Positions 24,883 to 32,570 of a DNA stretch of 35,070 nt are shown here, piece after piece. Every line of letters starts with the position of its first letter. The first letter of the stretch is position 1. Position numbers and translations under genes: made by a program. The notes under the pieces are model-generated. The model made no database searches and was not told the origin of the DNA. It saw nothing but the letters and a program-made list of their open reading frames with translations. The DNA comes from Marivivens sp. (GTDB lineage Bacteria; Pseudomonadota; Alphaproteobacteria; Rhodobacterales; Rhodobacteraceae), in NCBI GenBank assembly GCA_023254495.1, contig JALRLK010000057.1, forward strand, positions 1 through 35,070, in the 5' to 3' direction.

Positions 24883-25248
24883 ATGCATATCTTGATTGTC
24901 GAGAGCAAAGCCGAACTCGGCCGGCTCTGGCAGCGCCACTTGGAAAGACACGGCCTCACGGTCGACTTTGCACAAAACGCAGGCCAAGCGACGAGTGCCA
25001 TCGGCGCCAATTCCTATGAGGTCATTCTCATGAACCTCGTCCTCGAAGGCCATTCCAGCACCTTGGGCATCGCTGATAATGCCCGATTGCGCCAACCGCA
25101 GACCAACTTGGTCTTTGTCTCCGATTCGACCTTCTTTTCGTCCGGGATGCTCTTTGCCGCCAGCGCCAACGGCCGAACCCTCGTCCGCTCCGAAACCGAT
25201 CCCCATGATCTCGCGGCCATCGTGGATTACTATGGCTACCACGCCTAG
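24883..25248 (+). CDS. Degenerate receiver (pseudo-response-regulator) protein
   Basis: A 121-aa protein with the alpha/beta pattern of a single receiver domain and no output domain. It opens MHILIVESKAELGRLWQRHL, like a receiver's beta1-alpha1. The usual acidic pair is reduced to Glu7, the phospho-acceptor Asp is Asn51 (EVILMNLVLEG), Ser80 sits at the Thr/Ser position (LVFVSDS), and the invariant Lys is Arg102 (TLVRSE). It therefore should not be phosphorylated in the normal way. GAGGG lies ahead of the ATG at 24883. A CtrA-type and DnaA-like site lie upstream, suggesting cell-cycle-linked expression. Partners are unknown. Confidence 0.75.
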   Translation: MHILIVESKAELGRLWQRHLERHGLTVDFAQNAGQATSAIGANSYEVILMNLVLEGHSSTLGIADNARLRQPQTNLVFVSDSTFFSSGMLFAASANGRTLVRSETDPHDLAAIVDYYGYHA

Positions 25249-25452
25249 CAACAGGTCGGATTCGTCTCGCTTGCGCCGCATATCCGTTTGCGCCGGAGAG
25301 CTGGGCCGACTATAGCCGGTCCAGACGAAGCCCATGTGGCCAGAGCGGTTGGTGGCGCGGCGGTTGACCCTGAAGGGAACCAAGGCCCACGTCGTCAAAC
25401 TTCGCGCAGCCCGCGCGGGTTCTCTGGCGCATGGAAAACCGGAGGACCGTCC
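25249..25452 (+). other. Leader of the plus-strand cobalamin operon
   Basis: A 204-bp stretch without a supported gene. The octamer TTGCGCCG is repeated directly near 25269 and 25285. TTGACC near 25373 could be a -35 element, but no good -10 follows. I looked for cobalamin-aptamer core elements and did not find them. Confidence 0.3.
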
Positions 25453-25674
25453 ATGCGAGCCGTACTTTCCTTGACCCTGATCGCCATTGCCAGCGGTGCC
25501 TCGGCCAACATCGGCCATGTCGGCGAAGTTGCGGGCCATGACCACTGGATCGCGGCCGGTGCGCTTGGCCTCGCGCTTGGCCTCACGCTCTGGGCAGCTC
25601 TCAAGGGCCGCAAGGATCAGAATACAGAGGCAACTGAGGAAGAGGCCGAAGAAGCCGAGGGTGAAACCGCATGA
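25453..25674 (+). CDS. Small exported/membrane protein of the cobalamin operon (DUF6732-like)
   Basis: A 73-aa protein. A signal-like segment (MRAVLSLTLIAIASGASA) is followed by NIGHVGEVAGHDHW with three His that could bind metal, a transmembrane helix (IAAGALGLALGLTLWAAL) and a very acidic Glu-rich tail. GGAGGA lies 7 nt before the ATG at 25453. It overlaps cbiX by 4 nt (ATGA). It resembles small proteins annotated as DUF6732 next to cobalamin genes in Rhodobacterales (from memory). A role in periplasmic cobalt capture, like CbtB, is inference. Confidence 0.75.
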   Translation: MRAVLSLTLIAIASGASANIGHVGEVAGHDHWIAAGALGLALGLTLWAALKGRKDQNTEATEEEAEEAEGETA

Positions 25675-26819
25675 AAACCGGTGTGATGATCTGCGGCCAC
25701 GGCTCGCGCAGCCAGTCGGCGGTCGACGAGTTCCGGGTGCTGGCCGAAAAGCTCCCCGCCTATCTGCCCGACGACTGGATGACCGACTACGGCTATCTCG
25801 AGTTCGCCAATCCCGTCCTGCGCGATGGCCTCGACAAGCTGCGCGAGGCGGGCTGCGAACGCATCCTCGCCGTGCCGGGGATGCTGTTTGCCGCGATGCA
25901 CTCGAAAAACGATATCCCGACCGTCCTTAACACCTACGCCAAGAAGCACGGCATCGACGTGCGCTATGGCCGCGAGCTGGGTGTCGATCCCAAGATGATC
26001 GCCGCCGCCGGCGCCCGCATCCAGGAAGCGCTCGACAAGGCCAATGCCGAAAAGGGCGAGGTTCCGCTCCACGAGACCTGCCTCGTCGTCATCGGCCGCG
26101 GCGCCTCGGACCCCGACGCCAACGGCAATGTCTCGAAAGTCGCCCGGATGCTCTGGGAAGGCATGGGCTTTGGCTGGTGCGAGGTCGGCTATTCCGGCGT
26201 GACATTCCCGCTCGTCGAGCCCTGCCTGAGCCACGTCGCGCGGCTCCCCTACAAGCGCGTCGTCGTTTTCCCCTATTTCCTCTTCTCCGGCATCCTGATC
26301 GACCGCATCTACGGCTTCACCGATCAGGTCGCCGCCGAGCACCCCGAGATCGAGTTCATCAAAGCCCCCTACCTCGGCGATCACCCCAAGGTTCTCGAAA
26401 CCTTCGCCGAACGGATCACCGAACAGGTGGGTGAAGTCCCGCCTCCCAACTGCGCCATGTGCAAATACCGCACGCAGGTTCTGGGCTTCGAGGCCGAGGT
26501 CGGCGCCGCGCAGGAAAGCCACCACCACCACGTCGAAGGCCAGGGCGCCTCGGCGCCGGGCTCCAACGTGGCGGACTGCAAACTCTGCGACACTTTCTGC
26601 ACCGGCCTCTGCCGCCTCGAGCAAAAGCCGCACGGCCACGCAAGCCACGTCAAGCAAGGCGAATGGCACGATCACGGCGACGGGCACGTTCATTTCCATG
26701 CCCATTCCCACGGCCATCACCACCACGGCCATGATCACGACCACGATCACCACCACGCGCCCTATCCGCACGCCGACCACCCCCTCGGCCCCGAAAGCGC
26801 CCGCAAGACCAAGAAATAA
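25671..26819 (+). CDS. cbiX: Sirohydrochlorin cobaltochelatase-like protein CbiX (long form)
   Basis: A 382-aa class II chelatase of the long CbiX type. It would insert Co2+ into sirohydrochlorin, the early-insertion route. The N-terminal half opens MICGHGSRSQSAVDEF with active-site-type His10. The second half carries PYFLFSGILIDRI. Cys261/Cys264 (NCAMCK) and Cys303/306/310/314 (CKLCDTFCTGLC) could hold an Fe-S cluster. The end is a His/Asp tract (about 321-370), as known for some CbiX proteins that bind metal. It overlaps the preceding small membrane-protein gene by 4 nt. Confidence 0.9.
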   Translation: MKTGVMICGHGSRSQSAVDEFRVLAEKLPAYLPDDWMTDYGYLEFANPVLRDGLDKLREAGCERILAVPGMLFAAMHSKNDIPTVLNTYAKKHGIDVRYGRELGVDPKMIAAAGARIQEALDKANAEKGEVPLHETCLVVIGRGASDPDANGNVSKVARMLWEGMGFGWCEVGYSGVTFPLVEPCLSHVARLPYKRVVVFPYFLFSGILIDRIYGFTDQVAAEHPEIEFIKAPYLGDHPKVLETFAERITEQVGEVPPPNCAMCKYRTQVLGFEAEVGAAQESHHHHVEGQGASAPGSNVADCKLCDTFCTGLCRLEQKPHGHASHVKQGEWHDHGDGHVHFHAHSHGHHHHGHDHDHDHHHAPYPHADHPLGPESARKTKK

Positions 26820-26820
26820 C

Positions 26821-26856
26821 GGGCTTCTTTTGGCCTCAAATACTCCCGCCGGAGGC
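26821..26856 (-). repeat. Intergenic repeat unit, second locus
   Basis: In reverse orientation this carries the same core as 9467-9592: CTTCTTTTGGCC, then AAATACTCCC and a GC-rich segment. It fills the gap between cbiX and cobH together with the hairpin that follows. Confidence 0.7.
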
Positions 26857-26880
26857 TCCGGATTTGCCTGCAAATCCGGA
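26857..26880 (+). promoter_or_regulatory. Perfect 10-bp hairpin between cbiX and cobH
   Basis: TCCGGATTTG and CAAATCCGGA pair perfectly over 10 bp with a CCTG loop. No T-tract follows (CCTTCCCCC does), so it is not a standard intrinsic terminator. It may be an RNA-processing or stability element separating cbiX from cobH, 22 nt upstream of the cobH start. Confidence 0.6.
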
Positions 26881-26902
26881 CCTTCCCCCAAAGGACGCCC
26901 CG

Positions 26903-27547
26903 ATGCGCCCCTATGAACGCGATCCCAAGGTGATCTACGCCGCGAGCTTTGCCACGGTGCGGGCCGAGGCGCGGCTCGACCGCTTTCCAGCCGATCTCCA
27001 GCCCCTCGTCACCCGCCTCATCCATTCCTGCGGCATGGTCGAGATCGCCGACCGGCTGGCCTACTCCCCCGATGTCGCCGCCACTGCCCACGCCGCCCTC
27101 AAAGCCGGCGCACCGATCCTCTGCGATTGCGAGATGGTGGGGGCTGGCATCATCCGCCGCTACCTGCCGGCGGGCAACGAGGTGATCGTCACTCTCAACA
27201 ATCCTGCCACCGCGCCGCTCGCCACCGAGATCGGCAACACCCGCTCCGCCGCCGCCATCCGCCTCTGGAAAGAGCGGCTCGAAGGCGCGGTCGTCGCCAT
27301 CGGCAACGCGCCCACCGCGCTCTTCCACCTGCTCGAACTCATCGACGAAGGCTGGCCCCACCCCGCCGCGATCCTCGGCTTTCCGGTGGGTTTCATCGGC
27401 GCGGCGGAATCGAAGGCCGAGCTTGCCGCCAACCCGCGCGGCATCCCCTTCATCGCCCTAAAAGGGCGCAAGGGCGGCTCGGCCATGGCCTCGGCCGCCG
27501 TCAACGCCTTGGCCGCGGGCCTTCCCGAGGAGACCTCGCATGTCTGA
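26903..27547 (+). CDS. cobH: Precorrin-8X methylmutase
   Basis: A 214-aa CobH/CbiC protein that moves a methyl group from C-11 to C-12 to form hydrogenobyrinate (or the cobalt form). The catalytic His41 is visible in RLIHSCGMVEIADRL. Other conserved parts are APILCDCEMVGAGI, VTLNNP, NTRSAAA and ILGFPVGFIGAAESK. AAGGA precedes the ATG at 26903; an upstream start at 26864 would fall in the hairpin. The 3' end overlaps cobL by 8 nt. Confidence 0.96.
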   Translation: MRPYERDPKVIYAASFATVRAEARLDRFPADLQPLVTRLIHSCGMVEIADRLAYSPDVAATAHAALKAGAPILCDCEMVGAGIIRRYLPAGNEVIVTLNNPATAPLATEIGNTRSAAAIRLWKERLEGAVVAIGNAPTALFHLLELIDEGWPHPAAILGFPVGFIGAAESKAELAANPRGIPFIALKGRKGGSAMASAAVNALAAGLPEETSHV

Positions 27548-28742
27548 TCCCTGGCTCCACGTTGTCGGCATCGGCGAAGACGGGCTCGACGGCCTGACCC
27601 CCGCCACCCGCGCCGTGGTCGAGGCGGCCGAGGTGATCCTCGGCGGCGATCGGCATCACGATCTGTCGGGCAATATCACCGCCGAGCGCCTCTCATGGCC
27701 CTCTCCCTTCAACGCGATGATCGAGACCATTCAAGGGCTGAAAGGCCGCCGCGCCGTGATCCTCGTGACCGGCGATCCCCTGTGGTTCTCGGTCGGCGCC
27801 CGCATCGGCCGCGCCATTCCCGCGAGCGAGATCGTCTACCATCCACAGCTTTCCGCCTTCCAGCTCGCCGCCGCCCGCATGGGTTGGTCGATGCCGGATG
27901 TGGAAACGCTCACGGTGCACGGCCGCCCGGTCGAGCAGATGATCGCCTTCATTCAGCCCGACCAACGCCTCTTGATCCTCACCACCGGCTCCGACACCCC
28001 CGGCAAGATCGCCCACTTTCTTTCCGAGCGTGGCTTCGGCCAGTCGCGCATGACCGTCCTTGCCGCCATGGGTGGCGAACGGGAACAGCGTTTTGACGGC
28101 ACCGCCGAAAGCTGGGCGCATGAGGTGCCCGAGTTCAACACCCTTGCCGTGGAATGTATCGCCGCCCCCGGCGCCGCGCTCCTTCCCCGCGTGCCGGGCC
28201 TGCCCGACGAGATGTTTGCCTCTGACGGGACCATGACCAAGCAAGAGGTCCGCGCCGCGACGCTGGCCAAGCTCATGCCGATGCGCGGGGCGCTTCTGTG
28301 GGATATCGGCGCGGGCTGCGGCTCGGTCGGGATCGAATGGATGCGCGCCGCCCGCTATGCCCGCGCCATCGGCATCGAGCCCCGCGCCGACCGCCGCGCC
28401 ATGGCCGCGACCAATGCCCTTGCCCTTGGCACCCCCGGCTTCCAGATCATCGAAGGGAGTGCGCCTACGGCCCTTGCTGATTTGCCTGCGCCCGATGCGA
28501 TCTTCATCGGTGGCGGGCTGACCGCCGACGTCTTTGAGGCGGCTTGGTCGGCACTGCGCCCGCTTGGCCGCCTTGTGGCCAATGCCGTAACGCTCGAGAG
28601 CGAGGCGCTGATGCTCGACCTTTATAAGAAGCACGGCGGGCAGCTGGTGAAGCTCGGCGTCCAGCGGGCCGACGCGGTCGGGCGGCTGACCGCTTTTCGG
28701 CCGCTGATGCCTGTCACCCAGTGGAGCCTGATCAAGCGATGA
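27540..28742 (+). CDS. cobL: Precorrin-6Y C5,15-methyltransferase (decarboxylating)
   Basis: A 400-aa bifunctional enzyme. Residues about 1-205 are the CbiE-like tetrapyrrole methylase (WLHVVGIGEDGLDGLTPA, VILVTGDPLWFSVG), which methylates C-5. Residues about 215-400 are the CbiT-like Rossmann methyltransferase/decarboxylase with its SAM motif WDIGAGCGSVGIEWMRA near 254-270 and IFIGGGLT. It methylates C-15 and removes the C-12 acetate carboxylate. It is fused, as in the aerobic pathway. It overlaps cobH by 8 nt and cobI by 4 nt. Confidence 0.96.
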   Translation: MSDPWLHVVGIGEDGLDGLTPATRAVVEAAEVILGGDRHHDLSGNITAERLSWPSPFNAMIETIQGLKGRRAVILVTGDPLWFSVGARIGRAIPASEIVYHPQLSAFQLAAARMGWSMPDVETLTVHGRPVEQMIAFIQPDQRLLILTTGSDTPGKIAHFLSERGFGQSRMTVLAAMGGEREQRFDGTAESWAHEVPEFNTLAVECIAAPGAALLPRVPGLPDEMFASDGTMTKQEVRAATLAKLMPMRGALLWDIGAGCGSVGIEWMRAARYARAIGIEPRADRRAMAATNALALGTPGFQIIEGSAPTALADLPAPDAIFIGGGLTADVFEAAWSALRPLGRLVANAVTLESEALMLDLYKKHGGQLVKLGVQRADAVGRLTAFRPLMPVTQWSLIKR

Positions 28743-29440
28743 GCGGTATCCTCTACGGCGTGGGCCTCGGCCCCGGTGCGCCCGATCTTCTGACCCTCCG
28801 CGCCGCCCGCCTGATCGAAAGCGCGAAGGTCATCGCCTACCCCGCGCTCGAGGATGGGGCGAGCTTTGCCCGCTCGATCGCTGCTGGCCTCATCCCCGCA
28901 GGCGCCCGCGAGATCGTCATGCCGGTGCCGATGACCACCGAGCGCGCCCCCGCGCAGGCGGCCTATGATCGGGGTGCCGCCGATATCGCCGCCGCGCTCG
29001 AGGCGGGTGAGGATGTGGTCTGCCTCTGCGAGGGCGATCCCTTCTTTTACGGCTCGTTCATGTATCTCTTCGCCCGCCTTGCGCCGCGATTTGAGGTCGT
29101 GGTGGTGCCCGGTGTCAATTCTATCGCAGCCGTTGCCGCGAGCGCAGGCAAGCCGCTTGTCGCCCGTAACGAACGCCTGACCGTTCTGCCCGGCCCTCTG
29201 AGCGAGGCTGAATTGACCGAGCGCATCGCCGGGGCCGAGAGCGTGGCGATCATGAAGGTCGGACGGCACCTGCCGAAGATCCGCCACGTGATCGAGGCCC
29301 TCGGACTGACCGACCGCGCCACCTATGTCGAGCGGGCGAGCCTGCCTCAAGAGGTCGTCCTGCCGCTCTCCGAGGCGCCCGATGCCGCGCCCTATTTCTC
29401 AATGATTCTGCTGACCAAAGGGGCCGATCCATGGCTATGA
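28739..29440 (+). CDS. cobI: Precorrin-2 C20-methyltransferase
   Basis: A 233-aa SAM-dependent uroporphyrin-methylase-like enzyme (CobI/CbiL). It converts precorrin-2 to precorrin-3A. Visible are the N-terminal LYGVGLGPGAPDLLTLRAARLIESA, the VVCLCEGDPFFYGSFMYLF motif and PGVNSIAAVAASAGKPL. The ATG at 28739 overlaps the cobL stop (ATGA); an upstream frame start at 28721 lies inside cobL. Its 3' end overlaps the next gene by 10 nt. Confidence 0.96.
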   Translation: MSGILYGVGLGPGAPDLLTLRAARLIESAKVIAYPALEDGASFARSIAAGLIPAGAREIVMPVPMTTERAPAQAAYDRGAADIAAALEAGEDVVCLCEGDPFFYGSFMYLFARLAPRFEVVVVPGVNSIAAVAASAGKPLVARNERLTVLPGPLSEAELTERIAGAESVAIMKVGRHLPKIRHVIEALGLTDRATYVERASLPQEVVLPLSEAPDAAPYFSMILLTKGADPWL

Positions 29441-31344
29441 CCCCCGTCGTTCTCGCGCTTTCCCGTTCGGGCGAGCCCACCGCCCACCGCGTTGCCAAAG
29501 CGCTTGGCGCCGTGGTCCATGGCCGTAGGGGCCGTGTCGATCAGGCCGAGGTCGTCTTTGACGATGCGCTGGTTCACACGCGCGATCTGTTTCTGGCCGG
29601 AGTGCCGGTGATCGGCGTCTGCGCCAGCGGCATCCTGATACGCGCCGTCGCGCCGCATCTGGGCGACAAATGGACCGAGCCGCCGGTGGTCTCGGTCTCG
29701 GACGATGGTTCGGTCGTCGTGCCGATTCTGGGCGGCCATCGCGGCGCGAACCGGTTGGCGAAAGAGATTTCTGCCGCGCTTGGCTCGGTCGCGGCGGTGA
29801 CGACAGCTGGCGACGTGGCGCTGGGCGTGGCGCTTGACGCGCCGCCCGCAGGCTGGCGGCTGGCCAATCCGCAGGATGCCAAACCGGCGATGGCGGCACT
29901 TCTGTCGGGTGGCGGAGCGCGTGTGACGGGAAGCGGCGCGGCGTCTGCTGACTGGCTTGCCGATCTGCCGAAGGGCGATGACCTGACGATCCTTTGCGGG
30001 TCAGAGCCTGCCGAGACCGGCCCGCACGCCCTGCATTTCGCGCCGCAAAGGTTTGCCCTCGGTGTCGGCTGCGCCCGCAATTGCCCGCCGGAGGAGTTGA
30101 AGGCGCTGGTGGATGAGACCTTGAAAGAAGCGGGGATCAGCCCTTTTGCGATTCATTCGGTGAATACGATTGCGCTGAAAGCCGACGAGCCCGCGATCCT
30201 CGCGCTGGCCCGTGATCTTGGTGTGCCGCTGCGGCTCTATGAGGCCGAGGCGCTCGAGGCGGAGACCCCGCGTCTGGCGACCCCCTCGGAGGTCGTCTTT
30301 GCCGAGGTTTGTGCGCATGGCGTTTCGGAGGCGGCGGCGCTGGCACAGGTGGGGGCCGAGGGCAGTCTCAGCCACCCCAAGCGCAAGACTGCGAACGCGA
30401 CCTGTGCGATTGCCGAGACCCGAGCGCCAATGACCGAATTGCGTGGCCGTCCGCGCGGGCGCTTGTCGGTTGTGGGTATTGGCCCCGGCCAGTCGGCTTG
30501 GCGCACGCCCGAGGTTTCGCGGCTGGTGGCCGAGGCTGAGGAGCTGGTCGGCTATGGGCTTTATATCGACCTTCTCGGCCCTCTGGCGGCGGGCAAGCCG
30601 CGTGCGGATTTCCCCTTGGGCGGTGAAGAGGCGCGGTGCCGCTATGCGCTTGAGGAGGCGGGCAAGGGCAAGAACGTGGCCCTCGTCTGTTCGGGCGATG
30701 CGGGCATCTATGCGATGGGGGCGCTGGTTTTCGAGCTTCTGGACCGGCCAGAGGATCAGCGTGGCGTGAGCGATGCGGCGCGGCGGGTCGAGGTGGTCTG
30801 CTCACCGGGCGTGTCGGCGCTGCAAGGGGCAGCGGCGCGGGCAGGGGCACCCTTGGGGCACGATTTCTGCACCATCTCGCTCTCGGATCTTCTGACGCCG
30901 CGTGACGATATCATTCGCCGCCTGAAAGCCGCCTCAGAGGGCGATTTCGTCATCGCTTTCTATAACCCGGTGTCCAAGACCCGCCGGACCCTTCTGGCCG
31001 AGGCGCGGGAGATCCTTCTGGAGCACCGCCCTGCGGATACGCCGGTGATGCTGGCGTCCAATCTGGGGCGGCCCGAGGAATATGTCCGCTATCGCCGGCT
31101 CGATGAGCTTGAGGTGGACGAGGTGGATATGTTGACCGTCGTCTTGGTTGGGTCGTCCAACACGCGGCTGACGCAGTTGGGCGAGGGGCCGCGGATGTTT
31201 ACCCCGCGGGGCTATGCGCGGCGGATTGACGGGGATCTGCGGCATGTGGGCAACCGGCATCTGGGGGAAGAGGGGGGCTCTACCCCCGCCCCTGCGGGGC
31301 TCCCCCGGAGTATTTCGGGCCAAAAGAAAGAGGGTGCGGCGTGA
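29431..31344 (+). CDS. cobJ: Fused CbiG-type protein and precorrin-3B C17-methyltransferase
   Basis: A 637-aa fusion. Residues about 1-125 match the CbiG N-terminal domain (GVCASGILIRAVAPHLGDKW, ILGGHRGANRLAKEIS). A short linker domain follows to about 205, then the CbiG C-terminal/CobE-like domain (about 205-325, FALGVGCARNCPPEEL, STHxx-type SVNTIALKADEPAI). From about 341 to 610 is CobJ/CbiH: LSVVGIGPGQSAWRTPE, VALVCSGDAGIYAMG, IAFYNPVSKTRR. CobJ methylates C-17 with ring contraction; CbiG opens the acetate lactone. The start is 29431 or 29437. The last about 25 residues are encoded by an intergenic-type repeat. Confidence 0.92.
   Translation: MAMTPVVLALSRSGEPTAHRVAKALGAVVHGRRGRVDQAEVVFDDALVHTRDLFLAGVPVIGVCASGILIRAVAPHLGDKWTEPPVVSVSDDGSVVVPILGGHRGANRLAKEISAALGSVAAVTTAGDVALGVALDAPPAGWRLANPQDAKPAMAALLSGGGARVTGSGAASADWLADLPKGDDLTILCGSEPAETGPHALHFAPQRFALGVGCARNCPPEELKALVDETLKEAGISPFAIHSVNTIALKADEPAILALARDLGVPLRLYEAEALEAETPRLATPSEVVFAEVCAHGVSEAAALAQVGAEGSLSHPKRKTANATCAIAETRAPMTELRGRPRGRLSVVGIGPGQSAWRTPEVSRLVAEAEELVGYGLYIDLLGPLAAGKPRADFPLGGEEARCRYALEEAGKGKNVALVCSGDAGIYAMGALVFELLDRPEDQRGVSDAARRVEVVCSPGVSALQGAAARAGAPLGHDFCTISLSDLLTPRDDIIRRLKAASEGDFVIAFYNPVSKTRRTLLAEAREILLEHRPADTPVMLASNLGRPEEYVRYRRLDELEVDEVDMLTVVLVGSSNTRLTQLGEGPRMFTPRGYARRIDGDLRHVGNRHLGEEGGSTPAPAGLPRSISGQKKEGAA
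31264..31329 (+). repeat. Intergenic repeat unit, third locus, inside the cobJ 3' end
   Basis: A GGGGGCTCTACCCCC-like hairpin, a CCCCTGCGGGG hairpin, then CCCCCGGAGTATTT and GGCCAAAAGAAA, matching the left unit at 9467-9525. It lies in frame at the end of the CbiG-CobJ coding region, just before cobM. Confidence 0.75.
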
Positions 31345-32117
31345 AGGTTTATTTCATTGGGGCGGGGCCGGGTGATCCCGAGCTTCTGACGCTGAAGGCG
31401 GCGCGGATTATCGGGGCGTGCCCGGTTTGTCTTTATGCTGGGTCGCTGGTGCCGGCCGAGGTTGTCGCCTGTGCGCCGGAGGGGGCGCGGGTGATGGATA
31501 CGGCGCCGATGACCCTCGATGACACCCACGCCGAGATATTGGCGGCGCGGGAGCGGGGCGAGGATGTGGCGCGGGTGCATTCGGGCGATCCTTCGCTTTA
31601 CGGGGCGATCGCCGAGCAGATCCGGCGGCTCAAGGCGGATGGTATCGACTATGAGGTGATCCCCGGGGTTCCAGCCTATGCGGCCGCAGCAGCGGCGCTG
31701 GGGCAGGAGCTGACTATTCCCGAGGTGGCGCAGTCGATCGTGCTCACGCGGATGTCGATGAAATCAACTTCGATGCCCGAGGGGGAGACCTTGGATAATT
31801 TCGCCCGTACGGGGGCGACGCTGGCAATTCACCTTGGCATCCGCGCCCTGCGCGAGATCGAGCGGCAGCTGGCGCCCTATTACGGCGCGGATTGCCCGCT
31901 GGCGGTGATCTATCGCGTTGGCTGGCCGGATCAGCAGATCATTCGCGGCACGCTTTCAGACATTCACGCCAAGGTGCGGGCGGCGAAGATCACCCGCACG
32001 GCGTTGATCCTCGTGGGGCCAGCTTTGGCCGATACGCATGGTTTCCCGGACTCCGCTCTTTATGACGCGGGCAAGCCCCATGTTCTGCGGCCGCGGGTCA
32101 AGGAACGGGTGAGGTAG
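31341..32117 (+). CDS. cobM: Precorrin-4 C11-methyltransferase
   Basis: A 258-aa CobM/CbiF enzyme. It starts at a GTG overlapping the cobJ stop (GTGA). Visible are VYFIGAGPGDPELLTLKAARII, the ARVHSGDPSLYGAIAEQ motif, EVIPGVPAYAAAAAALGQELTIPEVAQSIVLTR and YRVGWPDQ. It makes precorrin-5 from precorrin-4. The ribosome-binding site (AAAGAAAGAGGG) lies within the repeat sequence. It is the last cobalamin gene of the plus-strand run in this window. A 6-bp AACATC-type hairpin with a CCGA loop (32124-32139) follows, without a T-tract. Confidence 0.96.
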   Translation: MKVYFIGAGPGDPELLTLKAARIIGACPVCLYAGSLVPAEVVACAPEGARVMDTAPMTLDDTHAEILAARERGEDVARVHSGDPSLYGAIAEQIRRLKADGIDYEVIPGVPAYAAAAAALGQELTIPEVAQSIVLTRMSMKSTSMPEGETLDNFARTGATLAIHLGIRALREIERQLAPYYGADCPLAVIYRVGWPDQQIIRGTLSDIHAKVRAAKITRTALILVGPALADTHGFPDSALYDAGKPHVLRPRVKERVR

Positions 32118-32213
32118 AGCTGCAACATCCGAATGTTGGCGAATCCGCGACAGGTTGTTAACTTGATTTTCAATGGGTTCGCGCCATCCTAGGGGCAAGG
32201 GTGGGGTGTTGCA

Positions 32214-32570
32214 ATGTCTATGTATTTGCCGGAAGCCGTTCGTAAGGGGCTTGAGGAGGCGCGCAAAACGGCGATGCGCCGCTCGTCGCGCCTCTGTGTT
32301 CACAACGATGATCAGGTCTACAAAGTCCTGCGGTTGTGGGACGGCGGCTTTGCGATGGACGCCGAGGATGCGCCGCATCTGCGCGGCCATGTCGATCTTT
32401 ATGACGGGATGCGCCACCTTTATCAGTGCCTTGTGATCGCCTCGCGGGAAGAGAACGGCGAGATGATCTTCGAATTCAAATGGCACACCGCCGTGCATGA
32501 TCGCCCGCCCGTGGATTTCGAGCGCATCTCGGAAGAGCCCGTGGCCCTGATCGGGCGGCGGGCCGACTGA
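32214..32570 (+). CDS. Protein of unknown function
   Basis: A 118-aa soluble protein with no signal peptide or membrane segment. An N-terminal helix (residues 4-22) is rich in Lys/Arg. The remainder is probably beta-rich, with the distinctive segment LRLWDGGFAMDAEDAPHLRGHVDLYDG and the end FEFKWHTAVHDRPPVDF. The Arg-rich start followed by a GGF strand is faintly like a PilZ domain, but the key motif is not convincing. The start may be 32214 or the Met at 32220. It is not overlapped by cobM and abuts the convergent aminotransferase gene. Confidence 0.65.
   Translation: MSMYLPEAVRKGLEEARKTAMRRSSRLCVHNDDQVYKVLRLWDGGFAMDAEDAPHLRGHVDLYDGMRHLYQCLVIASREENGEMIFEFKWHTAVHDRPPVDFERISEEPVALIGRRAD

Noticed and set aside
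25249-25452. Possible second cobalamin riboswitch ahead of the cobalamin operon.
   Set aside because: GGGAA and a GGAGGACC are present, but the latter is the ribosome-binding site of the next gene, and the GCCACTG and CGCAACTGT-type elements are missing.
25617-26891. A 424-codon minus-strand frame opposite cbiX.
   Set aside because: Its valine/methionine-rich low-complexity parts mirror the His/Asp tract of CbiX; no ribosome-binding site or domain.
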